A stretch of DNA of 32,853 bases, taken from positions 1 through 32,853 of the IMG/VR virus record IMGVR_UViG_3300020180_000451. One strand, 5' to 3'. Of this stretch, positions 5,508 through 12,611 are shown one piece after another. Origin of the DNA: a virus. The first letter of the stretch is position 1. The number at the start of each line of letters is the position of its first letter. Under the pieces are notes generated by a model. It was not told the origin of the DNA. It ran no database searches and saw only the letters and a program-made list of their open reading frames with translations. Position numbers and translations under genes: made by a program.

Positions 5508-5733
5508 TATCTTCGTGCATGTATCTCGCAGGTCGATAAGTGAATGAGAATGAAACTTGTGCGCCCATGCTATCAAGTGCATCACCTCTTACAATGGCAT
5601 CGTAGCAGTGTTGATGGAAAAAGATGTTCGTGTGACCCGTCCAGCGTGACATAAATGCTCCGTGAAGGTTTACACTAGCTCCGCAACATTCGCACGTCTG
5701 TAAAGCTGCAAGTGCTTTGTGGTGCTGATTCAT
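5497..5733 (-). CDS. Small zinc-binding protein, 78 aa
   Basis: A 78-residue protein with CECCG near residue 14 and a later HQHC, forming a likely Cys/His zinc site. No enzymatic motif is visible. The gene upstream at 5748-5948 has the same plan (CACCG and a distal HVLC), so the two are probably distant paralogues. A good Shine-Dalgarno sequence (GGGGAG, 6 nt before ATG) supports the start, which many neighbours lack. It is downstream in the same transcription unit as the paralogue, 14 nt away, and ends in terminator repeat B2. A protein or nucleic acid adaptor role is possible, but I do not recognise the family. Confidence 0.6.
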   Translation of the reverse strand: MNQHHKALAALQTCECCGASVNLHGAFMSRWTGHTNIFFHQHCYDAIVRGDALDSMGAQVSFSFTYRPARYMHEDNGN

Positions 5734-5747
5734 TTCATACTCCCCGT

Positions 5748-5948
5748 TTAAAGAACTTTTTGGTTCGCATTGAACGTCTGATTTGATATATACGTTCTTT
5801 CATTTCTCCTCCTATGCTCGATTGAGCGTAATGTGTCTATGCAAAGTACATGGTAAATATACCACGCACCATTCTTTTGTTGTACTTCTTCGTGACACTC
5901 TTCTTGAGCGTCTATCTTTTTACCACAACACGCACACTGATGTATCAT
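5748..5948 (-). CDS. Small zinc-binding protein, 66 aa
   Basis: A 66-residue protein with CACCGKK near the N-terminus and HVLC at about residues 33-36, consistent with one zinc site, followed by a basic, Arg-rich segment (EHRRRNER). The start is supported by AGAGGT five nt before ATG, one of the clearer Shine-Dalgarno sites here. It resembles its downstream neighbour in motif order. Its function is unknown. A palindrome overlapping a -10-like box about 30 nt upstream could control the pair. Confidence 0.6.
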   Translation of the reverse strand: MIHQCACCGKKIDAQEECHEEVQQKNGAWYIYHVLCIDTLRSIEHRRRNERTYISNQTFNANQKVL

Positions 5949-5973
5949 TTATTACCTCTTGAAAGAGCTACTC

Positions 5974-5988
5974 CCTGTAGTATACAGG
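5974..5988. promoter_or_regulatory. Palindromic operator-like site over a -10 box
   Basis: CCTGTA-GTA-TACAGG is a perfect 6-3-6 inverted repeat. On the minus strand it contains TATACT, a good -10 match, upstream of the gene starting at 5948. A TCTACA -35-like box lies about 18 bp further upstream. The overlap suggests repressor control. Confidence 0.4.
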
Positions 5989-6025
5989 CTCAGTCCTACC
6001 TTGTAGATAGGCTAGAGTCTGTAGG

Positions 6026-6331
6026 CTAGTTAATATCTGCTTTAATTACATTAAAAAGGTCAGATAATGATTTAAGTGGCATTTTTTCATCGTTCACTAC
6101 AGCTTTTGTATCTTTTTTACCCATATCACAATCATATATCCAGTAACTAATCCAATTCCATTTGTCATTCATGGCAATCTTTAAACTTCTAACTATTAAA
6201 GTTTCATACCTTTCATGCGATATACGACTGAAGTCTGGTTCAAATCTTTTAAGTGCGTCATTCAAATTATCTTCGGCTTTTTTTATTGAGACAAGTTCTG
6301 TCATCAGTTCTATAAATGTTTTTTTGTTCAT
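6026..6331 (-). CDS. Conserved phage hypothetical protein, 101 aa
   Basis: A 101-residue protein, mostly helical in appearance at the N-terminus (IELMTELVSIKKAEDNLNDA). A conserved-looking core follows, with FEPDFSRISHERYE and WNWISYWIYDCDMG. I recall similar small proteins from several phages, apparently with a shared RYE...WISY pattern, but no function is assigned. The start is an ATG at 6331 in an AT-rich region with no strong Shine-Dalgarno. It stands alone, with gaps of about 70 nt on either side. Confidence 0.6.
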   Translation of the reverse strand: MNKKTFIELMTELVSIKKAEDNLNDALKRFEPDFSRISHERYETLIVRSLKIAMNDKWNWISYWIYDCDMGKKDTKAVVNDEKMPLKSLSDLFNVIKADIN

Positions 6332-6400
6332 ATCATTTTTAGTCTATTTGAAATTGTAATTTTCTATATTTTAAGCCATATTTTAGGTTAAAAGTAGGTT

Positions 6401-7216
6401 TTAAATACCCTTTTTTTGACTATTTAAAAATAAAACTTCCCCGATATATGCCTTCGTTTCATCTGACTGGTCGTTAAAGTTGTCTTTGGATAGGTTCCAT
6501 ATTCCGTAACAAGTCCAAGTGCCAGTAACCATATTAAAGGCTGAGATGTGTCCTACTGTATCAACAGTAATTCTCCCTTGATTATCCCCGATTGCCAACA
6601 TTACCACTGATAGTGTGATAGGTTTGCCGAGGATTGTAATATCATCAACATATTCTATACAGTGTTCAGTTCTAACTTCTTGCCTATCACGTGTTTTAGG
6701 TATGACTTGCAATATTCGTGACACTATATCCATATTATCTATTACCTCACACCCAAACTCTAACTTCATAACATCTGGTACTAACTCCTGGATTCGTTTT
6801 ATTGTTGTTTCGTGGTTCATAATTACTTGTTGTTTAGTTTTTTGGTTTTTTCTGTTTTTCCATGCTTCTATGTCTAACCACATCTTAGAGACTGCTTCTT
6901 CTGGTGTTGAGCCTTTGTATTCTTGGTCTCTAGTCGTACTAAAATACATAATGTCATTTCCAGTAGCAATGTAGTGTTCTTCCCAGCCGTAACCGTCAGC
7001 AAATCTGTATGGGTTTATCCTTGATAGACGGTGAAACTTGTCGCCACACTTTGCTATTAAATCTGAAAGGTCTGGCATCGCTACCACCTCTGGTTCAATT
7101 AGAGTTTCAGCACTAGGTATACCAATAAGTATTCCGTGAGTGGGGTGATATAAAACAGACTTTGTGTCCTGAGGGTACCCTGCGTTCTTTAGTTTTAGTG
7201 CTAGTGCGTATGTCAT
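6401..7216 (-). CDS. Hypothetical protein, apparently two phage small proteins joined in frame
   Basis: A 271-residue frame made of two parts that each look like a complete small phage protein. Residues 1-131 start MTYALALKLKNAGYPQ and end with a GSTPEEAVSKMWL segment and a Lys-rich tail. Residues 133-271 start MNHETTIKRIQELVPDVMKL, with FGCEV after it. The second part has an ATG preceded by an A-rich leader that contains TAA only out of frame, as if the intervening stop had been lost. It may be expressed as a fusion, as two overlapping products, or both. No function is recognised in either half. It follows the upstream gene by 2 nt. Confidence 0.65.
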   Translation of the reverse strand: MTYALALKLKNAGYPQDTKSVLYHPTHGILIGIPSAETLIEPEVVAMPDLSDLIAKCGDKFHRLSRINPYRFADGYGWEEHYIATGNDIMYFSTTRDQEYKGSTPEEAVSKMWLDIEAWKNRKNQKTKQQVIMNHETTIKRIQELVPDVMKLEFGCEVIDNMDIVSRILQVIPKTRDRQEVRTEHCIEYVDDITILGKPITLSVVMLAIGDNQGRITVDTVGHISAFNMVTGTWTCYGIWNLSKDNFNDQSDETKAYIGEVLFLNSQKKGI

Positions 7217-7218
7217 AC

Positions 7219-7416
7219 CTATTCTAATTCTGTAATAAGTGAAGCGTTTACTTTGAAAATAAAATCACGTAGCCTTAAAAAAATCTCACCGTCCTCATGG
7301 ATTCCCTCAATACGGAATGGGTAAAAATAACTTTCATACGGTTTTGAAACAAGAACTGTTTGTAACGTCATCACGGTTGTACAATATCTGCCTATGTGTT
7401 CTTTTGTTATTTGCAT
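7219..7416 (-). CDS. Hypothetical protein, 65 aa
   Basis: A 65-residue protein, predicted to be mostly beta-strand (TTVMTLQTVLVSK, then DGEIFLRLRDFIFKV). It is packed between neighbours with gaps of 2-3 nt, so it is clearly part of the minus-strand operon. The leader is A/T-rich without a Shine-Dalgarno site. No domain is recognised. Confidence 0.55.
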   Translation of the reverse strand: MQITKEHIGRYCTTVMTLQTVLVSKPYESYFYPFRIEGIHEDGEIFLRLRDFIFKVNASLITELE

Positions 7417-7419
7417 ATA

Positions 7420-7848
7420 TTATTTCTTGTTTGGTTCTTTAATACTAAACTTGCCGTATTTATAGACAACTTCTTCGTGCTGTTGAGATATGTTCGACCA
7501 CATTTTGCCACCTCCCCAATAACCACCTCCCCAAAAACCACCTTCCCAAGTACCATTTCCCCAAGTACCGCCTTCCCAAACGCCATCTTTCCAACAACCC
7601 TCTTCCCAAATACCGTCTTCCCAAATACCGTCTTCCCAAATACCGTCTTTCCAAATACCGTCTTTCCAAATACCGTCTTTCCAAATACCGTTTTCCCAAA
7701 TACCGTCTTTCCAAATACCGTCTTTCCAAACAAGCCACTTTTCTGTTATGTCGATTACAGCATCTGTAAAAGTAGCTTTTTCTAACCATGGAAACTTTGT
7801 TATTGCTTCTTTTTCTGTATAACCTCCTATGATTTCTTTAAATTTCAT
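7420..7848 (-). CDS. Tryptophan-containing pentapeptide-repeat protein, 142 aa
   Basis: Residues 1-40 are a short non-repeated head. Residues 41-115 are 15 tandem pentads of the form W-x-[DNEG]-G-[ITVFY], dominated by WKDGI and becoming WEGGT/WGGGY toward the end. The C-terminus ([20 protein letters not shown]) is non-repetitive. One residue in five being Trp suggests a regular beta structure, such as a right-handed beta-helix, with stacked aromatic rungs. I know similar W-x-x-G pentads from phage proteins of unknown function. Frames on both strands are open across the repeat only because a 15-bp unit repeats in every frame. The head and tail read sensibly only in this frame, and it fits the operon. 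Confidence 0.7.
   Translation of the reverse strand: MKFKEIIGGYTEKEAITKFPWLEKATFTDAVIDITEKWLVWKDGIWKDGIWENGIWKDGIWKDGIWKDGIWEDGIWEDGIWEEGCWKDGVWEGGTWGNGTWEGGFWGGGYWGGGKMWSNISQQHEEVVYKYGKFSIKEPNKK
7504..7728. repeat. 15-bp tandem repeat array encoding Trp pentads
   Basis: About 15 units of 15 bp. Units at 7600-7728 are nearly identical (CCAAATACCGTCTTT with T/C changes), while units at 7504-7600 have diverged strongly. This gradient suggests recent expansion at one end of the array. Confidence 0.9.
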
Positions 7849-7851
7849 ATA

Positions 7852-8055
7852 TTATTTATTACAATACGGTGCGAAGATCTTCCACGCATCCGCGTCTGTG
7901 CCAATAAAACCAACTTCTGAAGCATAGTTATGTACACACTCTGCTCTATTCCTGAGGTCCGTGTCGTTTTCTGCTGCCGAAAATAGAATAAACATAGATG
8001 CAAATGCGACTGAAAATACAAATAATGTTGAAAGCAGTGCCTTAGTTATTGTCAT
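7852..8055 (-). CDS. Small exported or membrane-anchored protein, 67 aa
   Basis: An N-terminal Lys followed by a hydrophobic stretch (about residues 6-27, LLSTLFVFSVAFASMFILF) is a signal peptide or signal anchor. A short 40-residue outer part follows (DTDLRNRAECVHNYASEVGF) with two cysteines, C40 and C65, that could form a disulphide. The start overlaps the end of the upstream gene by 14 nt. A role at the host envelope, such as superinfection control, is possible but unsupported. Confidence 0.55.
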   Translation of the reverse strand: MTITKALLSTLFVFSVAFASMFILFSAAENDTDLRNRAECVHNYASEVGFIGTDADAWKIFAPYCNK

Positions 8056-8221
8056 GTTCTTCTTCTATACTTGTTAAAGTAAACGCCATTTCGATATCCT
8101 TAGTCGTTGCGATCTGTGTCTTGTATAGGCACGTATTTACACCGGCTTTGTCTACTATCATGGTAACGTGCCCTTGTCGGTCCCTCACCACTAACATTAG
8201 TTCTGATTTTGCTTGTTGCAT
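8042..8221 (-). CDS. Hypothetical protein, 59 aa
   Basis: A 59-codon frame from ATG (MQQAKSELMLVVRDRQGHV) to TAA that fills the gap between the flanking genes and overlaps the downstream gene by 14 nt. It looks like a small beta-rich fold followed by an acidic tail (IEEEHDNN). The operon packing supports it; no domain is recognised. There is no Shine-Dalgarno site, only an A-rich leader. Confidence 0.5.
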   Translation of the reverse strand: MQQAKSELMLVVRDRQGHVTMIVDKAGVNTCLYKTQIATTKDIEMAFTLTSIEEEHDNN

Positions 8222-8223
8222 AA

Positions 8224-8532
8224 TTATTTGTTTTTTTTGTAAATAGCGTATTCTTGCGCTATTTCTGATTTAGTTTTTAATAAGATATAGTCTTCTGGCA
8301 TTACTTCTTCCTTAATCTCAATGTACGATGTCGGCACGTACAAATCACCTTTTTCATCTAAGTAGCAATCTGGTATAACTAAATTTACTTTTTGTATCTT
8401 TAGGTTTTGTACATAATAATCTGCTTGCTTCGAGCACTCTACAATCAGAGAAATTACAACATCTACAAAAGCAGAGTCTTGCTCTTTGTCAGTTCTCCAA
8501 GTGTAATTTATATAGTTTTTTTGAATTGTCAT
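8224..8532 (-). CDS. Hypothetical protein, 102 aa
   Basis: A 102-residue protein with a possible amphipathic helix (DVVISLIVECSKQADYYVQN) followed by strands and a Lys-rich C-terminal helix. It starts at an ATG 7 nt downstream of the previous stop, with a weak AAGGT upstream. It ends 2 nt before the next gene. No function is recognised; its location in the replication-side operon suggests an early protein. Confidence 0.55.
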   Translation of the reverse strand: MTIQKNYINYTWRTDKEQDSAFVDVVISLIVECSKQADYYVQNLKIQKVNLVIPDCYLDEKGDLYVPTSYIEIKEEVMPEDYILLKTKSEIAQEYAIYKKNK

Positions 8533-8539
8533 AATTTTA

Positions 8540-8866
8540 TTACCTTAGTTTCTTGATGTCTTTATGTGGATCTGTGACGCTTAATTTTGCGTTTTCTAGG
8601 GCTATTCGGTGCTCTTCGATAACTCCTTCACCTATTGCCCTGTAATCCTCTCCTGTGAGCTTATACGTAGGATTGAAGCCTAATGCACGATTGAGGTCGG
8701 GTGTTATTGCAATGATATTATTTCCAGACACCGATCCGCCATTAAAAATTACAATACCTCCGTTTACTTGTGCGTATATAGCTTTTCGAATCTCATCTTG
8801 GTTAATAGATACAAACTCATCATCTTTGAATCCAAATTTAACTTTGTAATATAATGTTTTTTTCAT
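8540..8866 (-). CDS. Conserved small phage protein of unknown function, 108 aa
   Basis: The start is taken at the ATG encoding MKKTLYYKVKFGF; a TTG at 8881 is also in frame but would overlap the upstream gene. The protein shows a pattern I associate with a recurrent phage family: a GF-x-DDEFVSI strand, an AIYAQVNGG helix-turn, NIIAITPDLNRALG and a TGEDYRAIG segment. Its function is unknown. It lies directly after the replication initiator gene, so a replication accessory role is conceivable. Confidence 0.6.
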   Translation of the reverse strand: MKKTLYYKVKFGFKDDEFVSINQDEIRKAIYAQVNGGIVIFNGGSVSGNNIIAITPDLNRALGFNPTYKLTGEDYRAIGEGVIEEHRIALENAKLSVTDPHKDIKKLR

Positions 8867-8873
8867 TTTTTTG

Positions 8874-9701
8874 TTATTCAACTAAACCTCTACCTTTATT
8901 TTTTGACTGGCCACCACCTTGAAAATCTTTAAAATTTGCCCTATGAAACCATGTGTACAACCTTTTCCAAACCTCAAAAGTCTTCTGATTTTGCCATCTC
9001 TCATGTTTGCCGTCCTGCGTCCTTTCCGTCCAGTACCTGCTAAACGATACAACCTCATCCCAGATCTTGCGCTTGTGAACTGTTGGATTATTGGCGGCGA
9101 GTTTTGCTAACAGCTCACTTAACCAGGGTATCGATTTATTCTCAAGAAGATCTCGTACTCCATCAAAAAAGTTTTTAGTTTCATTTTTTGGAGTTGGGGT
9201 TTTTGGAGCTCTTTCTTCTCTACTGTCTTTAATATGTCTTTCTGTGTCTTTTGTGTCCATCAGTTTTGATAACACTTTGTTATCAGTTTTGATAACAACT
9301 GTTATCTGTTTTGATAACACTTTCCTTGTTACTTTGTTATCAGTTTTGATAATGACACCCTTTTCTTTGTTATCAGTTTTGATAACAAAAGGTACCCACT
9401 GTTCGTAATTCTTGTTGAGCATAAGTCGCAATCCTTCATGTGATTTTGTATCAGTTTTGATAACAATTTTATTTGCTACCAGTCTTGCTAATGATCTCGA
9501 TACATTCGCTCTATGCAACCCTGTGGCGTCACATATTTGAGAGTTTGCTATATTGTCTGCCTTCTTGTTGAAACCATACGTTTTTCGTATAATTACCTTT
9601 AGAACTTGCTCACATTCACCAGGAATCCTAAAAAGTGCCATTGCGTCGTAAATCTCGTTGGCTATTGGTACATACCCATTTTCTTTTTGAGGATTTGCCA
9701 T
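8874..9701 (-). CDS. Replication initiator, lambda O-like (N-terminal winged helix), origin inside the gene
   Basis: A 275-residue protein starting MANPQKENGYVPIANEIYDA. Residues about 7-100 match the phage replication protein O N-terminal fold: a winged helix with IIRKTYGFNKKADNIANSQI and a GLHRANVSRSLARLV recognition helix. In lambda this domain binds iterons in the origin. The middle (about 105-180) is low complexity, with repeated VIKTDNK imposed by six DNA iterons. The C-terminal part (about 200-275) has aromatic-rich helices (WERWQNQKTFEVWKRLYTWF) and may bind the helicase or loader. The ATG is preceded by TATAAA and 6 nt, suggesting an extra leaderless promoter inside the upstream gene. 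No helicase or loader gene is visible in this window. Confidence 0.82.
   Translation of the reverse strand: MANPQKENGYVPIANEIYDAMALFRIPGECEQVLKVIIRKTYGFNKKADNIANSQICDATGLHRANVSRSLARLVANKIVIKTDTKSHEGLRLMLNKNYEQWVPFVIKTDNKEKGVIIKTDNKVTRKVLSKQITVVIKTDNKVLSKLMDTKDTERHIKDSREERAPKTPTPKNETKNFFDGVRDLLENKSIPWLSELLAKLAANNPTVHKRKIWDEVVSFSRYWTERTQDGKHERWQNQKTFEVWKRLYTWFHRANFKDFQGGGQSKNKGRGLVE
9256..9464. repeat. Iteron array, probable replication origin
   Basis: Six copies of an 18-bp unit, consensus GTTATCAGTTTTGATAAC, itself an inverted repeat GTTATC-(6)-GATAAC. They lie at 9256-9273, 9279-9296, 9301-9318, 9336-9353, 9369-9386 and 9447-9464. Each has at most a few changes. They sit within the O-like gene, as lambda iterons do within gene O. 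Confidence 0.8.
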
Positions 9702-9707
9702 AGGTAT

Positions 9708-9713
9708 TTTATA
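9708..9713 (-). promoter_or_regulatory. Possible -10 box for the replication initiator gene
   Basis: The minus strand reads TATAAA ATACCT ATG, with 6 nt between the box and the start. The same ATACCT spacer occurs at the gene starting at 2672. It overlaps the stop of the nuclease-FtsK gene. Confidence 0.35.
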
Positions 9714-11799
9714 GATAATATCCTTGAAGTCTTTGTACTCCCGATGTTCCAGGTGCCATATACAACATATCTCCTTTTCCAAGTAACTTCTCTGCACCAG
9801 GAACGTCTATTACAACCTGGCTATCAACTTGTGAAGGTACTTTGAAGCAGATACGTGTTGGAAAGTTTGCTTTTATGTCACCGTCAACAACTTTAGTGGA
9901 AGGTCTTTGTGTTGTAAGTACTAAATGGATACCTGCAGCTCTTGCTTTCTGCGCAAGCCTTAAAACTAAATGTTTGATATTATCTGCTATATTGGCTAAT
10001 TTACCATCCTCAAGAATTATCGTTGCACTCCCTGTAAGATCACTGTACTCATCAATAAAAACAAATATGTACGGCAATCCCTTTCCTTTCGCATTGTACT
10101 GCTCAATGTTCTTAACTTTCGATTGCTGCATTATTTTGTAGCGCTCGTCCATTTCAACACTGAGTCTCTCTAACTCTTCATATATTTTACGCGTTTCGTG
10201 TGCATAGATTCTTGTGTTTTTACCTTCTGAAAACTCTGCAAGTTCTACCATTTTTGGATCAAAGAGTACTATTTGTACGTCTCTTTTTGGTAATGTCTGT
10301 AATTGCTTTATAAGTCCTGAAATAAAAATACTTTTACCTGATCCTGTTGTGCCGGCTACCAAAAGGTGCGGGGCCTCTCGAATATCCAAGCGAATTGTAT
10401 CTCCCATGATATCCTCGCCGATCGCTAGATTGAAGCCAAATACTGGGGGGTTTTTTGTAGGAAATGTCCGCTTTAATTTTGGTACCTCAAAACCAACAAG
10501 TCCTGAATTTGGGATAGGTGCAAGGATTCGTATACCGGATACTTTGACGATTTGCTCAATATCTTTAATATACGTCTCAATTTTACTCATTTTTACTCCA
10601 ACTGAAGGCTCGTAGCAATACAACTCGACTGTGCTCCCGATCACTTTTTCCTCAAAGTTTAGAGAAATACCGTGCTCTGCCATCTTAAACTTTATACGCT
10701 CTTCGATTGTCATGTCTTTATAATTTAACGTTTTAGCTGAAATAAATTGTTTTTCTATTGTGGACATGAATTTCTTCATCTCACCTGATTTTTGTATTTT
10801 CTTTTTGAGAAGATCCGTCATGTTTGTGACTTTCTCTCGTTTCATCTGCGCGGCCTTTTCAGTATCAACATCAAGCCTGTGAATATAAGCGAGCAATGCT
10901 ACCTCCTTGTCGTACATAGCTGTGATATTCGGTAAAAATACTTGTTTACCTAAAATCATATCCGTAACGTCCTGATACATGCGGTAGAATAACTCAAAGA
11001 CACAAAGATATTTTTCGTACACTATCTCAAAAGGTTTGTACTGACTCACTGATTTATCTTGATTTAATGAGTGCTTGAACTCGGAAAATATAATACTGTA
11101 AGGCTTTTCCCCTGTCTCTGCGTATACTAAGAAGTAGTAAAACGCTGCTTGTAACAGTTTTGGACCATCAAGTTCAGAATCTTTTGAGAAAATACTGACT
11201 ATCTTGTGATCTAGGATGACTATTTTGTTGTCAAAGTTCCTGTACGCAAGATCCGGGGCTCCTTTGAGTGGTACTGGTAAATATCTTCCTTCTATTTCTA
11301 TTGTGTACTTGAGCATTTTCTCAACTAACAGTATTTCTTTTGATCTGGCGGGTATATTAAGTTCTTTTACATAATTCAGATAACAAAATGAGTACTTCTC
11401 TTCTAACTTTTGTCTATTTGGAATAGTACTTGAGAAATCAATCATTCCATCTGGGTATGCGTCTAAGTACTCTTTACCTTTTTTGTAACCGAACTTTATA
11501 GCTTCTCCTTCGTCCACCGGCGTTGGTTCGTCTGTCCCCCCGCCGAGATAATACTTCATCGCCGTGTGCATTGCTTGTCCAAGCATACTACTTGCGCTAT
11601 TTGTTGTTTCAAAGTACTCGCCCTTTATGTTGTTTATGAGGAACATAAAGGGATTTGAACTTATCTTTGTGAAGCCTGATGCGCTGAAGTGTGGTACCGG
11701 AAAGTTATCTAATAATGGCGTTTTCTGGTTTGAAATCAGTATCGGCGCTTTCATTAACTTCAGATGTAGCTTCGACTTCTTTATTTTTGCTGTTTTCAT
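9709..11799 (-). CDS. RecB/Cas4-type nuclease fused to an FtsK/SpoIIIE DNA translocase
   Basis: A 696-residue two-part enzyme. Residues about 35-300 carry the PD-(D/E)XK pattern of RecB/Cas4-type nucleases: GQAMH (74-78), GAPD (180-183), ILDHK (195-199) and QAAFYY (217-222). Residues about 370-696 match the FtsK alpha/beta motor: EPSVGVKMSKI (397-407), ILAPIPNSGLVGFEVP (425-440), Walker A GTTGSGKS (483-490), Walker B FVFIDEYSDL (579-588) and LVLTTQRPS (626-634). There is no N-terminal membrane domain, and it stops before the gamma domain that reads polar sequences in bacterial FtsK. It should be a soluble DNA pump joined to a nuclease. The start overlaps the RecT-like gene by 95 nt; an ATG at 11754 is an alternative start. 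The context suggests end resection for recombination. Confidence 0.85.
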   Translation of the reverse strand: MKTAKIKKSKLHLKLMKAPILISNQKTPLLDNFPVPHFSASGFTKISSNPFMFLINNIKGEYFETTNSASSMLGQAMHTAMKYYLGGGTDEPTPVDEGEAIKFGYKKGKEYLDAYPDGMIDFSSTIPNRQKLEEKYSFCYLNYVKELNIPARSKEILLVEKMLKYTIEIEGRYLPVPLKGAPDLAYRNFDNKIVILDHKIVSIFSKDSELDGPKLLQAAFYYFLVYAETGEKPYSIIFSEFKHSLNQDKSVSQYKPFEIVYEKYLCVFELFYRMYQDVTDMILGKQVFLPNITAMYDKEVALLAYIHRLDVDTEKAAQMKREKVTNMTDLLKKKIQKSGEMKKFMSTIEKQFISAKTLNYKDMTIEERIKFKMAEHGISLNFEEKVIGSTVELYCYEPSVGVKMSKIETYIKDIEQIVKVSGIRILAPIPNSGLVGFEVPKLKRTFPTKNPPVFGFNLAIGEDIMGDTIRLDIREAPHLLVAGTTGSGKSIFISGLIKQLQTLPKRDVQIVLFDPKMVELAEFSEGKNTRIYAHETRKIYEELERLSVEMDERYKIMQQSKVKNIEQYNAKGKGLPYIFVFIDEYSDLTGSATIILEDGKLANIADNIKHLVLRLAQKARAAGIHLVLTTQRPSTKVVDGDIKANFPTRICFKVPSQVDSQVVIDVPGAEKLLGKGDMLYMAPGTSGVQRLQGYYL

Positions 11800-12433
11800 T
11801 TTTTTGAGAAAAATTACCCATTTGTAAATCGTTTACCACGAGAAGGTCTTTTACTTCATGAAGACGTGTCTCACCGTGATTCTTATCGTCCATCTCTTCC
11901 TCTATGTAATCTTTAGCTGCTTCTTCTGGGAAGGCCATACGTAGCGCGTGCATTTCTGCAACTTTTGCAATCATTGTACGTGGTTTTGTGTCCCAAAAAC
12001 TTGGATAACCAGGTTTTCCTGCTTTGTAATACTCACCAAAGAATACTTCTGCTGTATATTCACCAACAAAATTATCAACCCGCCTAGAAACCGTTATTGA
12101 GCAGCTCACTATTTTTTGGGCTTCATCCATGACATATACAGGTGCTTTCTTGCCACATAAGCCGCTGTGCATTGCCTTTGCTCTTGTAATCTCAATAGAC
12201 GTAACAAGCGCATATCCGTTCCCAAAAGGAATTGCATATACCCTTTTTGAAAGGAAGTCTTTGAATGTATACCCCCGAATCATACCCTCAAGCAATGCTT
12301 GTTTCATTCTCAGAGGATCAAGTCCTTTGAATGTTGTTGCAAGGAGCGCACTCACTACACTTGCAGTACTTAGTTCGGTGTTTATTTCTTGATTTATGCG
12401 CTCAACGATTGATAACTCTTTTTTTTCTTCCAT
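11705..12433 (-). CDS. RecT/Bet-family single-strand annealing protein
   Basis: A 242-residue protein. Residues about 1-180 resemble the RecT/Redbeta superfamily. The N-terminal helix region is followed by a strand-rich core with ALVTSIEITRAKAMHSGL. The typical C-terminal core segment FWDTKPRTMIAKVAEMHALR is followed by MAFPEE. These proteins anneal complementary single strands in phage recombination. The C-terminal 50 residues are acidic and unstructured (EVEATSEVNESADTDFKPEN), as in proteins that bind SSB or partners. Its gene overlaps the downstream nuclease-FtsK gene, so the two are translated together and probably form a recombination module. The family call rests on pattern recognition and is good but not certain. 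Confidence 0.75.
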   Translation of the reverse strand: MEEKKELSIVERINQEINTELSTASVVSALLATTFKGLDPLRMKQALLEGMIRGYTFKDFLSKRVYAIPFGNGYALVTSIEITRAKAMHSGLCGKKAPVYVMDEAQKIVSCSITVSRRVDNFVGEYTAEVFFGEYYKAGKPGYPSFWDTKPRTMIAKVAEMHALRMAFPEEAAKDYIEEEMDDKNHGETRLHEVKDLLVVNDLQMGNFSQKNENSKNKEVEATSEVNESADTDFKPENAIIR

Positions 12434-12439
12434 AATTTA

Positions 12440-12571
12440 TTATTTTTTTACCCATCTTCTCTTAGCTAACTTGGACATCCCATTACTTCCAAGTTTCTTG
12501 AAAATTGCGGCCCCTCCTTTCGCGCCGATCTTCTTCATGAATTTTTGCGTTGGCGTCTTTTTCCGAGGCAT
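12440..12571 (-). CDS. Very small basic KGG-type protein, 43 aa
   Basis: The start is taken at the ATG encoding MPRKKTPTQ, because an in-frame upstream start would run through the promoter. The 43 residues are strongly basic, with GAKGGAAIFKKLGSNGMSKL, a pair of Gly-Gly/Gly-Met turns resembling KGG-type small stress or DNA-associated proteins. GGAGG lies 17 nt upstream, farther than usual. It is the first gene of the recombination operon, 6 nt before the annealase gene. Its function is unknown; nucleic acid binding is plausible from its charge. Confidence 0.6.
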   Translation of the reverse strand: MPRKKTPTQKFMKKIGAKGGAAIFKKLGSNGMSKLAKRRWVKK

Positions 12572-12611
12572 ATTTTCTATTTTTATTACCTCCATTTCTG
12601 GAGTTAAATAT

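Noticed and set aside
7396-7785. Plus-strand and alternative minus-strand frames across the pentad array (e.g. [11 protein letters not shown] repeats)
   Set aside because: They are open only because a 15-bp repeat without stops is open in several frames. Only the frame 7420-7848 has a sensible head and tail and fits the operon.
9256-9464. CRISPR array
   Set aside because: The repeats are 18-bp palindromes with irregular 4-60 nt gaps inside a coding gene, and no cas genes are nearby. The iteron explanation fits better.
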